Shown: in pieces, positions 1 through 14,200 of the stretch
How the letters are laid out: each line of letters opens with the position of its first letter
How positions within the stretch are numbered: the stretch's first letter is position 1
From: Antedon bifida
Taxonomy: Eukaryota > Echinodermata > Crinoidea > Comatulida > Antedonidae
Length of the DNA stretch: 64,000 nt
Direction of reading: 5' to 3'
NCBI GenBank assembly: GCA_963402885.1
Contig: OY727103.1
Location: forward strand, 9,140,085 to 9,204,084
Notes under the pieces: generated by a model
What the model was told of the DNA's origin: nothing
What the model saw: only the letters and a program-made list of their open reading frames with translations
Databases searched by the model: none
Made by a program: the position numbers and the translations under genes

Positions 1-875
<875 letters not shown>

Positions 876-966
876 AATACTTTGTAGTAGTCTCATTGGC
901 AATAATATATATCAATATTTGTTGTATGTTAGGCCTATATCTATATTGTCACAAAAGCAATATTAA

Positions 967-1438
967 AGATGTATTGTCCCTTGAAACACAAAAAAATGAA
1001 GGTCAAAATATTCTAAATTTAAATTGGCCATATCAAAGTAATATTAAAGTTATTCACTTTAAGTCGAAAATTCGAGCCAAAAGCAACAAGTTTACGTAAT
1101 TAACAGGTAAATTAGTTGGATTACATTTCGTCTGGAAAATCGTCGCGAGAGAAAGTAAACAAAGATTTCAAACCATGAGTACGCATTATGCATATGCTAA
1201 TTAGGATTGTTTACAACTCGTCACGGTTGAGAAGGTATTTTCACACAGATCGTGAGGAAGTTTTATGATTATGCATACAGAGAGTAGCCAAACAAGCGCG
1301 TTTCATTATGGGATATGTTTTGATCGAAAAATTTTTGGTGATAGTTAATAACTATTATGATACTTCAAAATGACCCAACTTTTTTCGAAATCTGTTATTT
1401 TTTATTTTTTGGGAATTAGTCAAAGGGACAATACATCT
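967..1438. mobile_element. TTAA-flanked MITE, family A copy 1
   Basis: Ends are inverted: AGATGTATTGTCCCTT at the left and its complement at the right. TTAA sits on both sides (963-966 and 1439-1442), as expected of a TTAA target duplication. The interior is non-coding and shared with copies at 21968-22494 and 55070-55615, including the stretch around TGCTAATTAGGATTGTTTAC. The autonomous superfamily is uncertain: piggyBac and Kolobok both use TTAA, but the terminal sequence is not the piggyBac CCY start. Confidence 0.85.
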
Positions 1439-1442
1439 TTAA

Positions 1443-2335
1443 GTATACGTGTAGGCATATAGTATAATTGGTATACTTAACTATAGGAAAATGCAAGTTA
1501 TGTTATATTAAAATTAAAATAATAAGAAGAAACAAGAATAAAAATACTCTAGATGATTATACTAGGTTATATCATTTGGTAGTGGTGGTCCTGTAGCCTT
1601 ACATTTTTTTCTGAAAACAACCAAAGTTATACAAAGTTTTCATCCTACAAAAATACGATAACCAGTTACTATTTTTGATGGAAATATTTTCTCAAATCAA
1701 CTAAATTACGTCGTGATAATAATTAAAATAAATTAAAATCATACGATATAACGATTTCATTTTGAATCATTTAAAGTATTTTTATTCTTGTTTCTTTTTA
1801 TTATTTCAATTTTAATATATTACAAAATACTTCTTCTAACCAATTATTGATATTATTTTAATTACAATACCATATGCTTTTTATTATTATATATGAAATA
1901 ACTATTATGTTAGATTTCAGATTAGGTAACTTGTATTAGACCATACAGTACATTAAATTGAAAGCGATGTTGGTCTGTCGAGCTCGGGAAAAATATCAAT
2001 GTTGTAGATCACCAAATATATAACACATACCTATGACTATACTTGTACATGCTGTTTTTGTAGCCGGTTTATGCCTCATTTAAACTAGCTACGTCTGGCA
2101 ATGAAATCGTACATCGTTCAGACATTATTAATGTATATTATAGGCACTGTCTATTGACTGATGTTGGCACATATTTGTTTTTATTCAGTAATAAATAATA
2201 ATTGGCTACTCTATGGCATTTTATTTACAAAAAAAAACCTGCCTTCCAATAATTATAACTAAAATGTACTTGTTTGTTTTACTCTAAGAAACTTTTTTTT
2301 AATACATTAAACTCTCAATATGATACATTTGGAAA
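1443..2335. other. Non-coding AT-rich stretch, nothing recognised
   Basis: About 0.9 kb of AT-rich DNA with stop codons in all frames. No convincing splice-flanked exon, RNA gene or terminal repeat was seen. It lies on the far side of gene A's last visible exon, so an unseen short exon is possible. Confidence 0.5.
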
Positions 2336-2660
2336 GGCTCTCATATTTTGGAAAAAAGTTTGCCGCCTTCAAGTTGACGTATTTTGGAAAATTAGTAGCG
2401 GTTCCAAATTGACGTATTTTGGACAAATCGCGTATTTTGGAAAATGATTAGCGCCCTCAATTTGACGTATTTTGGACAATTCACGTATTTTGGAAAATGA
2501 ATAGCGCCCTCAAGTTGACGTATTTTGGACAATTCGCGTATTTTGGTAAATGAATAGCGCCCTCAACTTGACGTATTTTGGAAAGACTCGCGTATTTTGG
2601 ATTAATATAGCGCCCTCAAGTTGACGTATTTTGGAAAAAATTCTGCGTTTTTTGGACTGA
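2336..2660. repeat. Tandem repeat of about 53 bp (GCGCCCTCAAGTTGACG units)
   Basis: The word GCGCCCTCAAnTTGACG recurs at 2451, 2504, 2557 and 2610, exactly 53 bases apart, with two more degenerate copies to the left. Each unit also holds two CGTATTTTGGA words. It abuts the foldback element starting at 2680. Confidence 0.85.
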
Positions 2661-2987
2661 TGTTCACCAACCCGACTCGAAAACTCAGATCTCAGATATA
2701 TCTGAGTTTTCTAGATCTAGAAAACTCAGATATCTGAGTTTTCTAGATCTAGAAACTAGAAAACCCAGATCATCAAATGGATCGTTCCATTATTAATAGA
2801 GGGTACCTTGTTTGAAATGCTACACTGAGTATTATACGTTTTCTTACTACTAATAATAATTATTGTAACCTGTAGAAGCAGCCTACGACTTAAATCATTA
2901 AGAAATACAGTATACAATACACCTTTTAAAATGTAGGCTTAGCATTTAGGCCTAGTAGCTAAGCAAACTCAATTCAAGGCTCAACAT

Positions 2988-3165
2988 GTTTATTTATTTA
3001 TTTATTTTATTTCAACAATATTTAATGAGGGTGGTCCATCCAGCCTCAGCTGATCATTAGGGACCCTCAAACAATACAAACAGTAAATACAAAAAAAATT
3101 ATAAAAACACAAAATTAACATAGATATAAAAATAAATATATAAATCAAAGAGCTGCATAGGCAGG
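2988..3165 (-). mobile_element. Retroelement 3' tail, distal part (same family as 26461-26715)
   Basis: On the minus strand this reads a 3' region ending GAGGGTCCCTAATGATCAG, then CTGGATGGACCACCCTCAT, then an (AAATA)n-like tail. The copy at 26461-26715 is nearly identical in the other orientation. The proximal part of the same element is found at 4346-4458, so the Penelope-like element between them inserted into it. Confidence 0.75.
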
Positions 3166-3220
3166 ATATAGAAAAAAATCAAGATCAAATAGGTTAAAAC
3201 TGCCTCAATATAGATTTATT

Positions 3221-3260
3221 TTTACGACATGTTTCGGGCATAGCCCATCATCAGGTGAAG
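3221..3260 (-). ncRNA. Hammerhead ribozyme motif of the PLE
   Basis: On the minus strand the invariant core CTGATGA is followed by a 4-bp stem (GGGC-TAT-GCCC), then GAAA, then a 2-bp stem III (AC-AT-GT) and the cleavage-site C. Stem I pairs only partly (CAC with GTA and flanks). PLEs are known to carry type I hammerheads with very short stem III, and the position in the 3' region fits. Self-cleavage is inferred. Confidence 0.75.
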
Positions 3261-3482
3261 AGAATTGTAACAAAGGATAACATATATAAGTCACAAAATT
3301 ACATAATAAAACAAATCAGCCAATCAAAGATGTTAACAAACAAAAGGCATAGTTATAAAGGCACACCTCCAAAAGCTATGGGGTACAAAGCAGAAATGGT
3401 TGCTTATAAAGCAGGAAATTTAAAACAAAGAAAAAAGCTTCAAGTGTAAATAATTGTTAATATGTGAATGTCTCTGGCAAAA

Positions 3483-4349
3483 TTAATGTTTAAAAGATCT
3501 AAATTGTACATTTATGCCGGTAGGGGCAAGAGTGCCAAGCTTTACAATTATTCTTTCTTCTATAATTCTACGAGATGTCTCAGAACCATTACATACCTTA
3601 ACACCAGAAATTGTAATATCCGAAAGGGAATGCTCATTATTACAAAAATGGGTGGCTACAGGTAATCCGGGAGTCTTAAGTTTAATAGACCTTAAATGTT
3701 CTACAAACCTATCACCTAACCTGCGTTTAGTTTCACCAATATAAAGCATATTACATTTAGTACACGAAATACAATAAACTAGATTTCTAGTGGTGCACGT
3801 AATATGATCTGTGATAACATAATTACCAGAAGGTCCTACTATTTGGTTTGAACATGAAACGTAATTACATGTCGAACATCTATTTCTATTACATTTGAAT
3901 GTTCCAGTTAATTCATTACCTTTGTTTTGTAATTTAGATTTAACTAAAGTGTCTTTAATGCTTTGATCACGTCTGTAAGCTATCATGGGTGGTTCTTGAA
4001 AAATATCTTTTGTAGCGGATTTATCTTCTGTCAAAATTGAAAAGTTATCGCGGACAATGTTAATAACCTTCTTATTCATAGGATGATACGTGAGGACTAG
4101 AGGTATGCGGTCACAAGCATTTGTATTATGTGTAGGTTGCAATGTGTCCTCGTGCGTTAACTGGCAAACTTTTCTTAGAGATTTCACAGTAATGTCAGAT
4201 GGATATTCGCGTGCATTGAAAAAATCAATCATCTCGGATGCTTTGATGTTAAAGTCATCATCATCGCTACATAAACGTCGAAGTCTAACAAGTTGCGAAT
4301 ACGGTATAGCATTTTTACAAGCTGGAGGATGCGAAGATATATCAGACAT
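3483..4349 (-). pseudogene. PLE polyprotein, GIY-YIG endonuclease end
   Basis: An open frame of about 288 residues starting near an in-frame Met at 4349 (the frame runs to 4412 only through TA microsatellite). The first part (NAIPYSQLVRLRRLCSDD) is the linker that precedes the endonuclease in PLEs. The end carries CxxC-type cysteines, the LVYCISC and LYIGET segments and a following R-rich helix, the hallmarks of a GIY-YIG nuclease, with a late Glu in a SRRIIEER segment. This domain nicks DNA to prime target-site reverse transcription. With no RT domain the fragment cannot act alone, although the frame is intact to its stop. Confidence 0.88.
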
Positions 4350-4458
4350 ATATATATTTATAAAAATAAATATATATATATATATATATAAAAATATACA
4401 GTATGCCAACAATGAAAGAAGGATAAAAAGAAAAAAAAATCATAGAGAGAAACAGGTG
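4346..4458 (-). mobile_element. Retroelement 3' tail, proximal part
   Basis: The complement of this stretch (CACCTGTTTCTCTC, then a T-rich run, CATTGTTGGCAT and a TA microsatellite) matches 26490-26580. Together with 2988-3165 it reconstitutes one element of the 26.5-kb family split by the PLE. Confidence 0.7.
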
Positions 4459-5122
4459 TGGGCTCTATCGCGATGTATCGCGAAGAGTAGGCCTGCCCCT
4501 ACTAGGCTAGAAGTGGTCAACTCGTACCCAAAATAACTCGTACCTATTCCAAACTTGTCTAACTCGTACCTCAACCAACTCGTACATACCTAATTTTTAA
4601 GCCTACATTTTAACGGTAACGGGTACTGTATTTTCTTTATGATTTAAGCCGTAGGTCGCTTTTACATGTTACAATTATAGTAAGAAAATGTACACAGTAA
4701 TCAGTTTTAATAATACTCTAGTATTTCAAATGACCTACCTTCTGATTAATAATGGAATGATCCAAATGACCTACCAACAAATCATTTGATGATCTGAGTT
4801 TTCTAGTTTCATTCTGGAACTAGAAAACTCAGAGATATTGATATCTGGGTTTTCTAGATCTAGAAAACTCAGATATCCGAGTTTTCTAGATCTAGAAATC
4901 TCAGATATCTGATGTCTGATATATCTGAGATCTGAGTTTTCTAGACACCCCAGTTTACACATATCATAATAAGAATGTGTCAATTTTGTAATTTATTTTA
5001 AGTAATATTTAAAAACATTTACGACTGCAATGGATCTTGGATTGTGGCTATTTATTATAATACAGAAACAAAAGAAGTATTAACCTCATCATTTTGCTGT
5101 TCTTCAGTCTTACCAAGCTTAC

Positions 5123-5264
5123 CCTTATGTGTACCCACAATAAGGATAGTTGGTTTGTCAACTTCATTCTCCTCATCTTCTTCCACAATACGACTATGAG
5201 AATAAACTGACAGGATGTAAGATAATATGAACTGGAGATTGGTCCAATGATGTTGACATGTTCT
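5123..5264 (-). CDS. Gene A G4 exon
   Basis: 142 bases, acceptor TTTTTCAG, donor GTAAGC. After a helix and an acidic linker it ends PTILIVGTHK plus one base, the start of the G4 motif (THKD in ROCO proteins); the final Asp would come from the next exon. No next exon is visible to the left. Confidence 0.88.
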
Positions 5265-8200
5265 CTGAAAAAGAATTACAGAACAATTAACAACAGTTAA
5301 ACTTGAAATGCTTAGTTTTTAAAAACCCTATCTGGAGAAGGTATGAAATATTAAATCTTTTATAATAGTCAAACTGTTCTTATAAATAAGAAGACTTGTT
5401 CAATCACAATGCCTTAACACTTTGACTGCCAGAGGTTTTTCCAGTTAGAAACTGCCACCGCCAGCGTTTTTAGCCCAATTCAATGTTTTTATTAAAGCTG
5501 ATCTGATTTATATGTAATTTAGACTAAAATAATCATAAAGATCTTAGCTTTACAATGGTACCAAGAACGATTTTCAAATCGCAATATGTAAATCGTAATA
5601 TTAAAATAAAAGTAACCCACTTTTAGAGTTTTTCGTAGTTTCGCGCAAGAAAGTCGAGATATTCGCGATTTTGTGCAAGACATCACAATATGAAAATATC
5701 GCCCGGTGAGATCAACAATCAACGAAAAAGTTACTTACACGGTACCGATAGGCCTCAAAAAACAAGTTTCACTATCGAAAAATGTATTACATTTTATAAA
5801 TCATAAATCTTACATCAATGTTTCGCCAAAATCCACATAGTAAAGACACCAGTCCTAGTTAACCAGGCCTAAAGTTGGTCCGGAACCGTTTTACGACTAG
5901 GCCTAGGCTAGCCTAGGCTAAGTACTACTAGCCTAGTAAACTGATGATAATATCCATACCATTTCTAAACAAGTTTGTTGCGTGAAACTCGGTCACTTAC
6001 AGTGAAACACCAAAGCAATTAGGGTATACATACAATAATAAAATTAAAGACTTCATATTGAAAATGACTCCATTATTTTTTATTCAGATAACAAACAAAC
6101 ATGCCAATCCACAAAAACCTTTGTAATGCTTCGGCGGCATAGCTAGCGCGCGACCGATACACAATGCGCCAAGCCATCGCTCTAAGCGCTACTGTGATAC
6201 GCGGTGTATGTTATTTCGACAGGTACCATTTTGACAGTCGTTCGTAACCAGATTAGTTACTTTCAAATAGTAAGTTATTGACGGTCCAGACCGAATATAG
6301 TGTCCATATTTATAGTATATACCAATAATTAACCTATCTACCGGATTTCGTAAAAAAACGCGAAACACAAAGATCTTCGTGTTTGGCAGTCAAGCGTTGT
6401 GTTTCCAAACACGAAGATCTTCGTGTTTGGCAGTCAAACTGTTAATGCCATGCTCTAGAAATACTTACACCAGTTGAATCAAGGAAAGTAGCAAGATCAT
6501 CCAAGGGTTTACTGAGATCAAACACAACAATGTATAGTGCTTGTAGTGTCATGAACATCTGCAAAAATATTTAAATTTATTTATTTAATTTATTTTATTT
6601 AATTTTGGATTTATATAGCGCTTTTCCAAGTGACCAAAGCGCTGTACAATAGAAAATACTATATACTCAACAAAACTTACAAAATACAAAAAATAGAAAA
6701 TGGAATGAAAATACAAAAAAAAATATATATATAAAAACTATGAGGGCCTATACAAAAAGTTACCGTAATATCATAAACATAAATAGTGACTGATTAATAT
6801 TCTTAAAGGCCTTCTGACAACATATTAACAAATATTATTTTTAATTGTATGTGGACCTTAATATATAATACTTTCTTACTATAAGACTTTCATAAAGGTA
6901 AAAGGTAAAGGTATTAATAGTTGTCCTCAGGCTTAACTGAAAACTGAGGAAATTCGGATTAGGCCCTCCAATGACCAACGGCAGCCAGCACTAGTGCAGC
7001 GCCTACCGGATCAGCACACCGAAAGACGACCCCTACTCTTTGCGAATAGTGTACCAAGTTATTTAACGTGTACAAGGGACCAAAGGCTTTACATCTAATC
7101 CGAAGGACGAGGCAATGAGAGTAAAGCATCTTGCCTGATAGATTCGAACCCATGCCTATTTAATACATTCTAGTCTGATATTATCATTACACCATCACTT
7201 TCCGGTATACAGCGCCCGCTGCGATTCCTGACAGAATGCAACCGGGCCAAACATTGCTTAACTTCGGTGATCTGACATAAACCGTATATACACATTTTTT
7301 GATTTGTGGCGAAAAAAATGTATTCGTGAAAGATGAAATGTTCTACTTTTATCACATGAAATTATTTGCCCCAGTGCACTCGTAAACATTCATTATTTGT
7401 ATATTTTAACACACCTATTGTATATTCTTTTATTTGATTGGAGGATTATGGGTCACATGATATAAATAAATGTTCTATTGCTCTCCTAATGATGTCGTTA
7501 TATGTGTGCGAATACTGTAATTCTGTTTTGCACATTTTTTACACAGTGAACAACCACACACTCGTCAAGAGGCTGTTGACTGATCACGTTTCATTAACCT
7601 GTAGTGTGCACTGTAGTGTATGTGCCTAATTGTTTTACTCCCTGTCTAAAATTAAAGTGCTGCCTTTTCAATGCCCTATACAGTATGCAATCTGACGTAA
7701 AAGTTTAATAGTATATGTCCATTGAATATCATGTGACCCACAATCCTACAATGAAAATGACAATAATCTAATATTAAAATGTTATATACAGTATATTACT
7801 ATACAGTACCATGGAAAGATATTTGCGATTACTGAATGGGGAAAAAGGCAAACTATAAGATGGCCATACAATTATGTTAGTCTATATAAAAACATACTTA
7901 CTCGATGTATACCATGGTATATCAATTGTCCCCCATGATCCCAGATGTTAAATGTTTCTTCCAAAGTCTCATTATTTTCCTCAGCTTTCTTGATTACATC
8001 TTTATCTAACTGCCGTTCTGTATCAAATAAAACAGCTTCTTCAGTAGCTGTATCATCACCTGTACAGAAACAATTTTGTTGGTCATTCCACAATAGCATA
8101 ACAAGCATCATTATTTTAGTCCTACAATCATCATAGTTAATCAGTCAATTAAAAAGTCATTATTATTGTCATAGTAGAGGTAGTAAAGAATTATTGTCGC

Positions 8201-11200
8201 CTTAATTGTTACTTTAAATTGGAAATCTAATTAATAATTATTTCAAATAACCATGACCTTAATATGACATAAATTGCAAAGTCATAATTGCAAGACATAT
8301 TTATTAGTGTTTTGACTACAAAATCTAATAGATTAGAATTTAAGTGAAAGTAACATACCATCCTTGTTTTCATCATTATTGTAGTCAACAACAATACCTT
8401 CATCATCATCTGTGGGTTGTTTCATATCAATCTGACACCAAAAATAAAAACAATACAGTAAATGGATATCCCAAAGAAATAAAAATGTTGTTTATCCAAA
8501 GTCTACAATTAATTATTATCCAAATCATTATTTAGAATAAATTGGGATTATAAAAGTATTGAAAAAGAAAAAGACAATGAATTTAGCTGTTCATAACACC
8601 TCATTGATTTAATTAGAAAGAAAGCCTCCTGTGACTTATTTGCAATAGTAAAAAATCCTGTAGGTATACTATTTTATTCATTTATGTTTTATTACACTAT
8701 TACTGACATACGTTTATAGTTTTCTTTGCTCTTAATATCATTTCACCTGTAGAGAAAAAAGACAGCGTGTACATATTATTTCAGCAGATACATTGATATG
8801 ATTAATTATTTAAATTACATAATTATACAAGTACATCATCAAAAACTGTATTACACAGACAATAATGTATAGCCTATGATAATATGCTAATTTATATTTA
8901 CTGTATGTTTACCACTATCAGCTTTAGCCTCTTTCCATGTTGTGCTTAATCATATAAATACAATTAAATTTCTAAACGTTTTTTAGTCAAATTGAATTTA
9001 AAAAAAAAATAATTTTTAATTAAAAAACTAATTAATTTTCAACTAGTAAAAAATTATTGTAAAGAACAGTAACATTTTTATACAGCAGATACCTTTCAAT
9101 TTGATGAATGTAAAACTGCCCCTTATAGTCATTAAAAATGTTCATCATCAATATTACATAATTCTTATTAATAATACTATTCTTTAATAAAAACAGAATT
9201 TTCAAAGTTTTAAAAAATAATCATTACCATTGTTTTGTTTTTCATGATTATCATCATTGCTGTGGTTGTCATCATTATCATCATTCTTGTAACTGAGATC
9301 ATTGTTGTGGCTCTCATCACTATTAATATTATTTTTAATAACATTATCATAATCTATAGGTGGTTTCTTGACAACCTAACACATGTAATGAAAACAAACT
9401 TTATAAATAGTAACAAAAGATACTACTGTTCTTTATATTTACCTTTAATATAATAGAAAATACATTTACTTTCCAACCCACATTATTTGATTGTAAAAAG
9501 AATTGAAAATCATCCACTTATAAAGTCTCATCTATTCAAAAGCCCTCAGTTTGGCTAGTAATCTATATAATAATGCTACTAAATTTTTCGCATATTTTAC
9601 GTATTTCCTCCAAAACCACTGAATGGTACGTGCTCACATTTGGCACACTGAGCCGCACACAATAGCCAATGTCACTTTCTTGAATTTAAAGGATAAACAC
9701 TAAAAAAAAGGCAAAAAATAGCAGTAATTCGACGTCTCTGCAACCATGTTACGTCACTGTATAAACTACGCAATCACCTCTGTTGTGTACCACCATGGCT
9801 GGATGTACAAATACCATCCCAGGCCGCTAAAAAAAACGTCGTTAGTCAACCATATCGAATGATCACGTCCTTAAAGTTTTAATTAATTACACCTATTCTA
9901 GAAGAGAATGACCCTAAATCACAGTTTGGCTTATAAAATATATAAAAAAAACCATGAAATAAAATTGTAAATGAACCAAAAAAAAACACACAAATAAAAC
10001 GAATCCAAATATGTGTCGTGTTTCCACAAAATATCAAATGTCAATAAATGTTTTGGGTGTATTAGTTTGTTTCATTTTTTAGCTTTTTATAGGAGGTTGT
10101 TTGGTGAGGGGAGGGAGTTGGGGTCGATTTAGGGAATCACGTGGTAAAAAGGTATTTTCACACATTGTTAATTATTAAAAATACCCAAAATGTAAAAGTT
10201 TGTGTCATCTAATTTCGTTTTTTGTGTTGATTTCAAAGTCTGTAAGCAGCTGTAGTTTTATTATATCTTAATTATATAACTTACCAATTATTTTATCATT
10301 TAACTGATTGACAGACTTCATGTGTATGTCCCTCTCATGTACGTTGTCACTTTCTGAGGCGCGTACCCTAGATTAATATTCACGCAGCACAGTCCCATAT
10401 ACAGTATTGCTTTTATTTTGTAGCTTACAGTATTTCAAAGTAAAGGAATACTTCGTGTATAACAAAATCAATAGCCGTAAATAGTTTCGAATTTTATTCT
10501 TGACAATTTGGTTTTTTTTATAATTTGTCAGGGGCTGGGAAGAGTGCGCTTTTATTTGCCATGCAAATTATTATTAAAGGCAGACAAGACGGGTTACTGC
10601 TAGACCACAATTTAATTACAAAGTGCAAATATGTTACAAATCTCCCTCACAAAAAAAGTATATAACCACATATTAAGGCAGAAAAAGACTGTGCGGAGCA
10701 CGGGTTACTGCTAGTAATTATATAAATGCCCTTCATATTATTTTAATGTTTTTAATACAATGATGTTGACATACTTTTTCAGGTTTTATTGTTCTCATTT
10801 TTCCAGTGACACATTGTGTATACTGTTTTGAGGGATTACCTAAAAAAACAAAATTAAGTTATTTATTTCTCTAGGTCCTAGGTTTGATTTAAGTGAATAA
10901 CTTGATAGTTTATTATTATGTTACTGTAAATTGTATGAAATACAATCCTGTAAGAAGCAAAGCATCAAATGTTTTGCATCACAATAGATCAGGTGTAACA
11001 ATTAGAATATTTATTATGAAAAAAAAATAATGCAGAAATCAGTCAGTTACAAGACTGTTCATATCAACATTAATACAGTATCCAACAATATACTACTGTA
11101 TGATGGTAGTGGTATTGATCTCCAATTTATCTTTCAATAGTTTTTCATTTAATTCACTGAAAAGAGGGATGAAAAGCTAAATTTATTCATGTTTACCACT

Positions 11201-14200
11201 ATCAGCTTTAGCCTCTGTCCATGTTTTGCTTGCAGTTCTTATCACTGCTATTCCATCTGTAACAATATGTTCTTTCTCAAATCTGAGATATAATAATTTG
11301 AAACCAACAATGAAAGTCAGTCATTAAAATACAAAGTTAAAATTGTATTCTATTTTCTATAGACAATTTGATGTTGTTATATTAAATTAGGTAGTACTTC
11401 ATGTATTTTGTAACTAATGTCCATTTTACTGTCGAACTAGTACTTACTCCTTTCCAAGTAAGGCATTGATGATGCATGTTTTACCCACTCCTTCCTGTCC
11501 AATCACCTTAAGCATTCCCAGATTGACTTTGACAGATTCTCCTTTCAAAGCTTCATTGTACGCATACTGAAAATCTAATTTACGAGTTGGAATATCTGAA
11601 AATTTGAATAAGATTTTTAAAAAGTTTGGAGTAAATGAATAAAAATCAAAAAATCAAGCAAACATCAACAATCAAGCATGCTACATAAATCTACAAACTG
11701 ATGTTTGATGTGATTGATGATAATGTAAAATCTAATCAGTTTTGTAAAATAATAATTTTTAATAGAAATATTCACACTAAAAAAATTACACATGCAAATT
11801 CCGGTGACCTAGATGTCCATCTTTTTAATTGTCTTACAGTACCTCAGTGCCAACCATGGAGTCTGTTATACAGGGGTAGGTTCATTACCAACGAAAACAG
11901 TATGATCGTTTTGCTGATTGCTGCGTATGCTACATATGAAAACTAGAATGTTTTAATATCATATGTGATGATAATAAACGTATTATATTGTAATTATTAG
12001 TTGCGAAAGAAATGACCAACTACTTTAGAGATTAAGATGGGGAGAGACTGCATAAAGCTACATACAGTACACATTTCATAATACATTGAAATGTATACAA
12101 CTGTAAAATTCTCCTACATAAGATTTCTCCCGAATATATATATTTTTGTTATTTTCGTGTCTAATGCTGTGTGTGATTAGGCTAATTCCACTACAAACAA
12201 CCTTGTGAATGTGAGTATGTTGTAATGCCTGGTATATCCAGCCATACACAGTTGAGGTCCCTGGTTCAATTCCTAATGAGGATCTTTTTTTTTTCATCTT
12301 CATTATTATGTTTTTATATTTTACTAGATGGTACGCTCGCTTCGCTCGCGTACCATCTAGGTCGTGCCCACAGATGGTTCTCGAATACATAATAATTTCA
12401 GCGTTAAAAAACTGACGATTTCAAATGTACGTACAATAATACATGTCATTTACAGAAACGAATAAATAGACACTGATTTATGTACTCAACTAAAATTAGC
12501 ACCCTGGGAATTACTTCCGAAAGAGAAACTTGTCACAAAATGAGACCAATTGTTTAAGTCAAATTTAAACAAACTTAATTTGTGTTTTGTATGTAACATT
12601 AGGTTTGAGGGATGGGGAAGAGGATGGGTGCAAAGAGGAACAATTTTTAAATATATTCTTTATCCATTTAGTAACAACATATTAATTGTTTTCATGTTTT
12701 ACAAATAATATACCACTAAACACAGTAAAACATTGCGATGTAATACTTTGTTGAAACTATCAGTATCACCGTCCTAGTAGATTGAAATAGCAGTACATGT
12801 AACGATACATCACTACGACGTGTATGTTTATATAATGTAAAACAATTTGTGAAAACCACCTCTATTCGGGGGAAAATCATAAATTCGATTTAATCGTCAA
12901 TAAATATTAAATTATCTAACTCAACTTAATTAGTAGTGGTAATGGTTTTCAATTGTTTCTTAGAGCCAATTCATACTTAAGTTGGTTCCTACCCTACCCA
13001 CCAAAATTGTTTTGCGTTTAGGGCATATGATGCACCGTAGGCCTATCAGGCTCTACTATGGCTTTACAACGCTACTCATGCCAGTGAGGGAAAGGTGATG
13101 ATATGGGTGGTTTAACTGCAATAATAAAGATTTGTACATAATATACGGCGACTGAAAACGCTAGCACCAGCTCATTATCCGTTTAAAAAAAATTATATCC
13201 AACCTCTGCAGCACAGATTGAAAAAAAAATGGATCGAATTTCTGTTATGAGTATACAGTACTTTCCTTTACGACGCCCGAGGGAATAGACACTTGTGGAA
13301 CGACACAGAGATTGGAATGTTCCATTCATCGCAAATCAATACATTTGTATAAACGTATATTAAATCTATCAAAATAGTATTTTTTTAAAGAAAATCGGCC
13401 TGTCTTCAACATCATGATACTGTACTCGAGCTGTTCAACCGGTTTTCAGCTATTAAAAACAATTATCGTAGGAGGAGATAGGAAAATGCGAAGCCTCCCC
13501 AAATTTTTGTGGCGGGTATTTTTCAAGATTGACATCCATTAGACTGTGTATACCACGATCGGAAAACACCCTTATTTGGGGCAAATCGTTGAACCTAAAT
13601 TCGTTTTAATCGTCAATAACTAATTAGCTAACTTAATTTAATTAGTAAACAGGGTTACATCAGGTGGTTAAAATCAGTACTGAAAGTATGAACCAACTTT
13701 ATATACCATTGAGTAAAAATTCTAAAAGTAAGGCGCGATTTACCGAATTTTGCCTTACGTAAATTTATATATAGATTATTATTATTTTTAGGTTATTGAT
13801 TCTGTCAGAATCTTTATTTATTTTTTCCTTAGCACTATTTTGTCTGTCAATTATCTTGAGATCAATTTCATCTAGCTACGTCAATTTTTCAGAAAATATT
13901 CCTTATGGGCAGGAATCGATGTGATTATCTTTTTAGGTGCGCAATAAAAAATTACGCGGTTTACGCGTGATTTAAACGAAACCACGTTTGTAATCATATC
14001 TTCGCAAGCATGTATCAAAATTAAATCAAATTTGGTACTCATAAATTTCTGGTCATATTTCATCATATGGCAATACAATTACTTGCGTAGCGCATATTAC
14101 GTATGCATACACGTGCTTAAAATGATCAACATTTATTTTCGATAAAATTAAGAGTATGTTTTAGGCAATTTTAAGAATTAAAAAAATTGCCATGAGTGCG

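Larger units (their letters stand above)
3170..4349 (-). mobile_element. 5'-truncated Penelope-like element (PLE)
   Basis: The minus strand holds the C-terminal third of a PLE polyprotein with a GIY-YIG endonuclease, followed by a 3' region with a hammerhead-ribozyme motif, as in known PLEs. The reverse transcriptase is missing because the copy is 5'-truncated at about 4349. It sits in the TA-rich part of an older retroelement tail, itself inside the foldback element. Confidence 0.85.
2680..4940. mobile_element. Foldback-type DNA element with palindromic termini
   Basis: Both outer ends carry the same inverted block: AAAACTCAGATCTCAG begins at 2680 and its complement ends at 4940. Next come stacked palindromes built from TCTAGATCTAGA and CAGATATCTG. 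The arms continue inward as a diverged inverted repeat of roughly 300 bp; for example, the ATCATCAAATGG and ATGTAGGCTTA words occur in both arms in opposite orientation. The centre holds other insertions (a LINE/SINE tail and a Penelope-like element). No transposase is visible, so it is probably non-autonomous. Confidence 0.75.

Noticed and set aside
4350..4412. Hydrophobic start of the Penelope-like frame
   Set aside because: Encoded by a TA microsatellite of the host repeat, not by the element; it is not a signal peptide.
12076..12390. 104-codon minus-strand frame
   Set aside because: Runs through a SINE-like sequence and a Helitron hairpin; the protein pattern is translated tRNA-like DNA.
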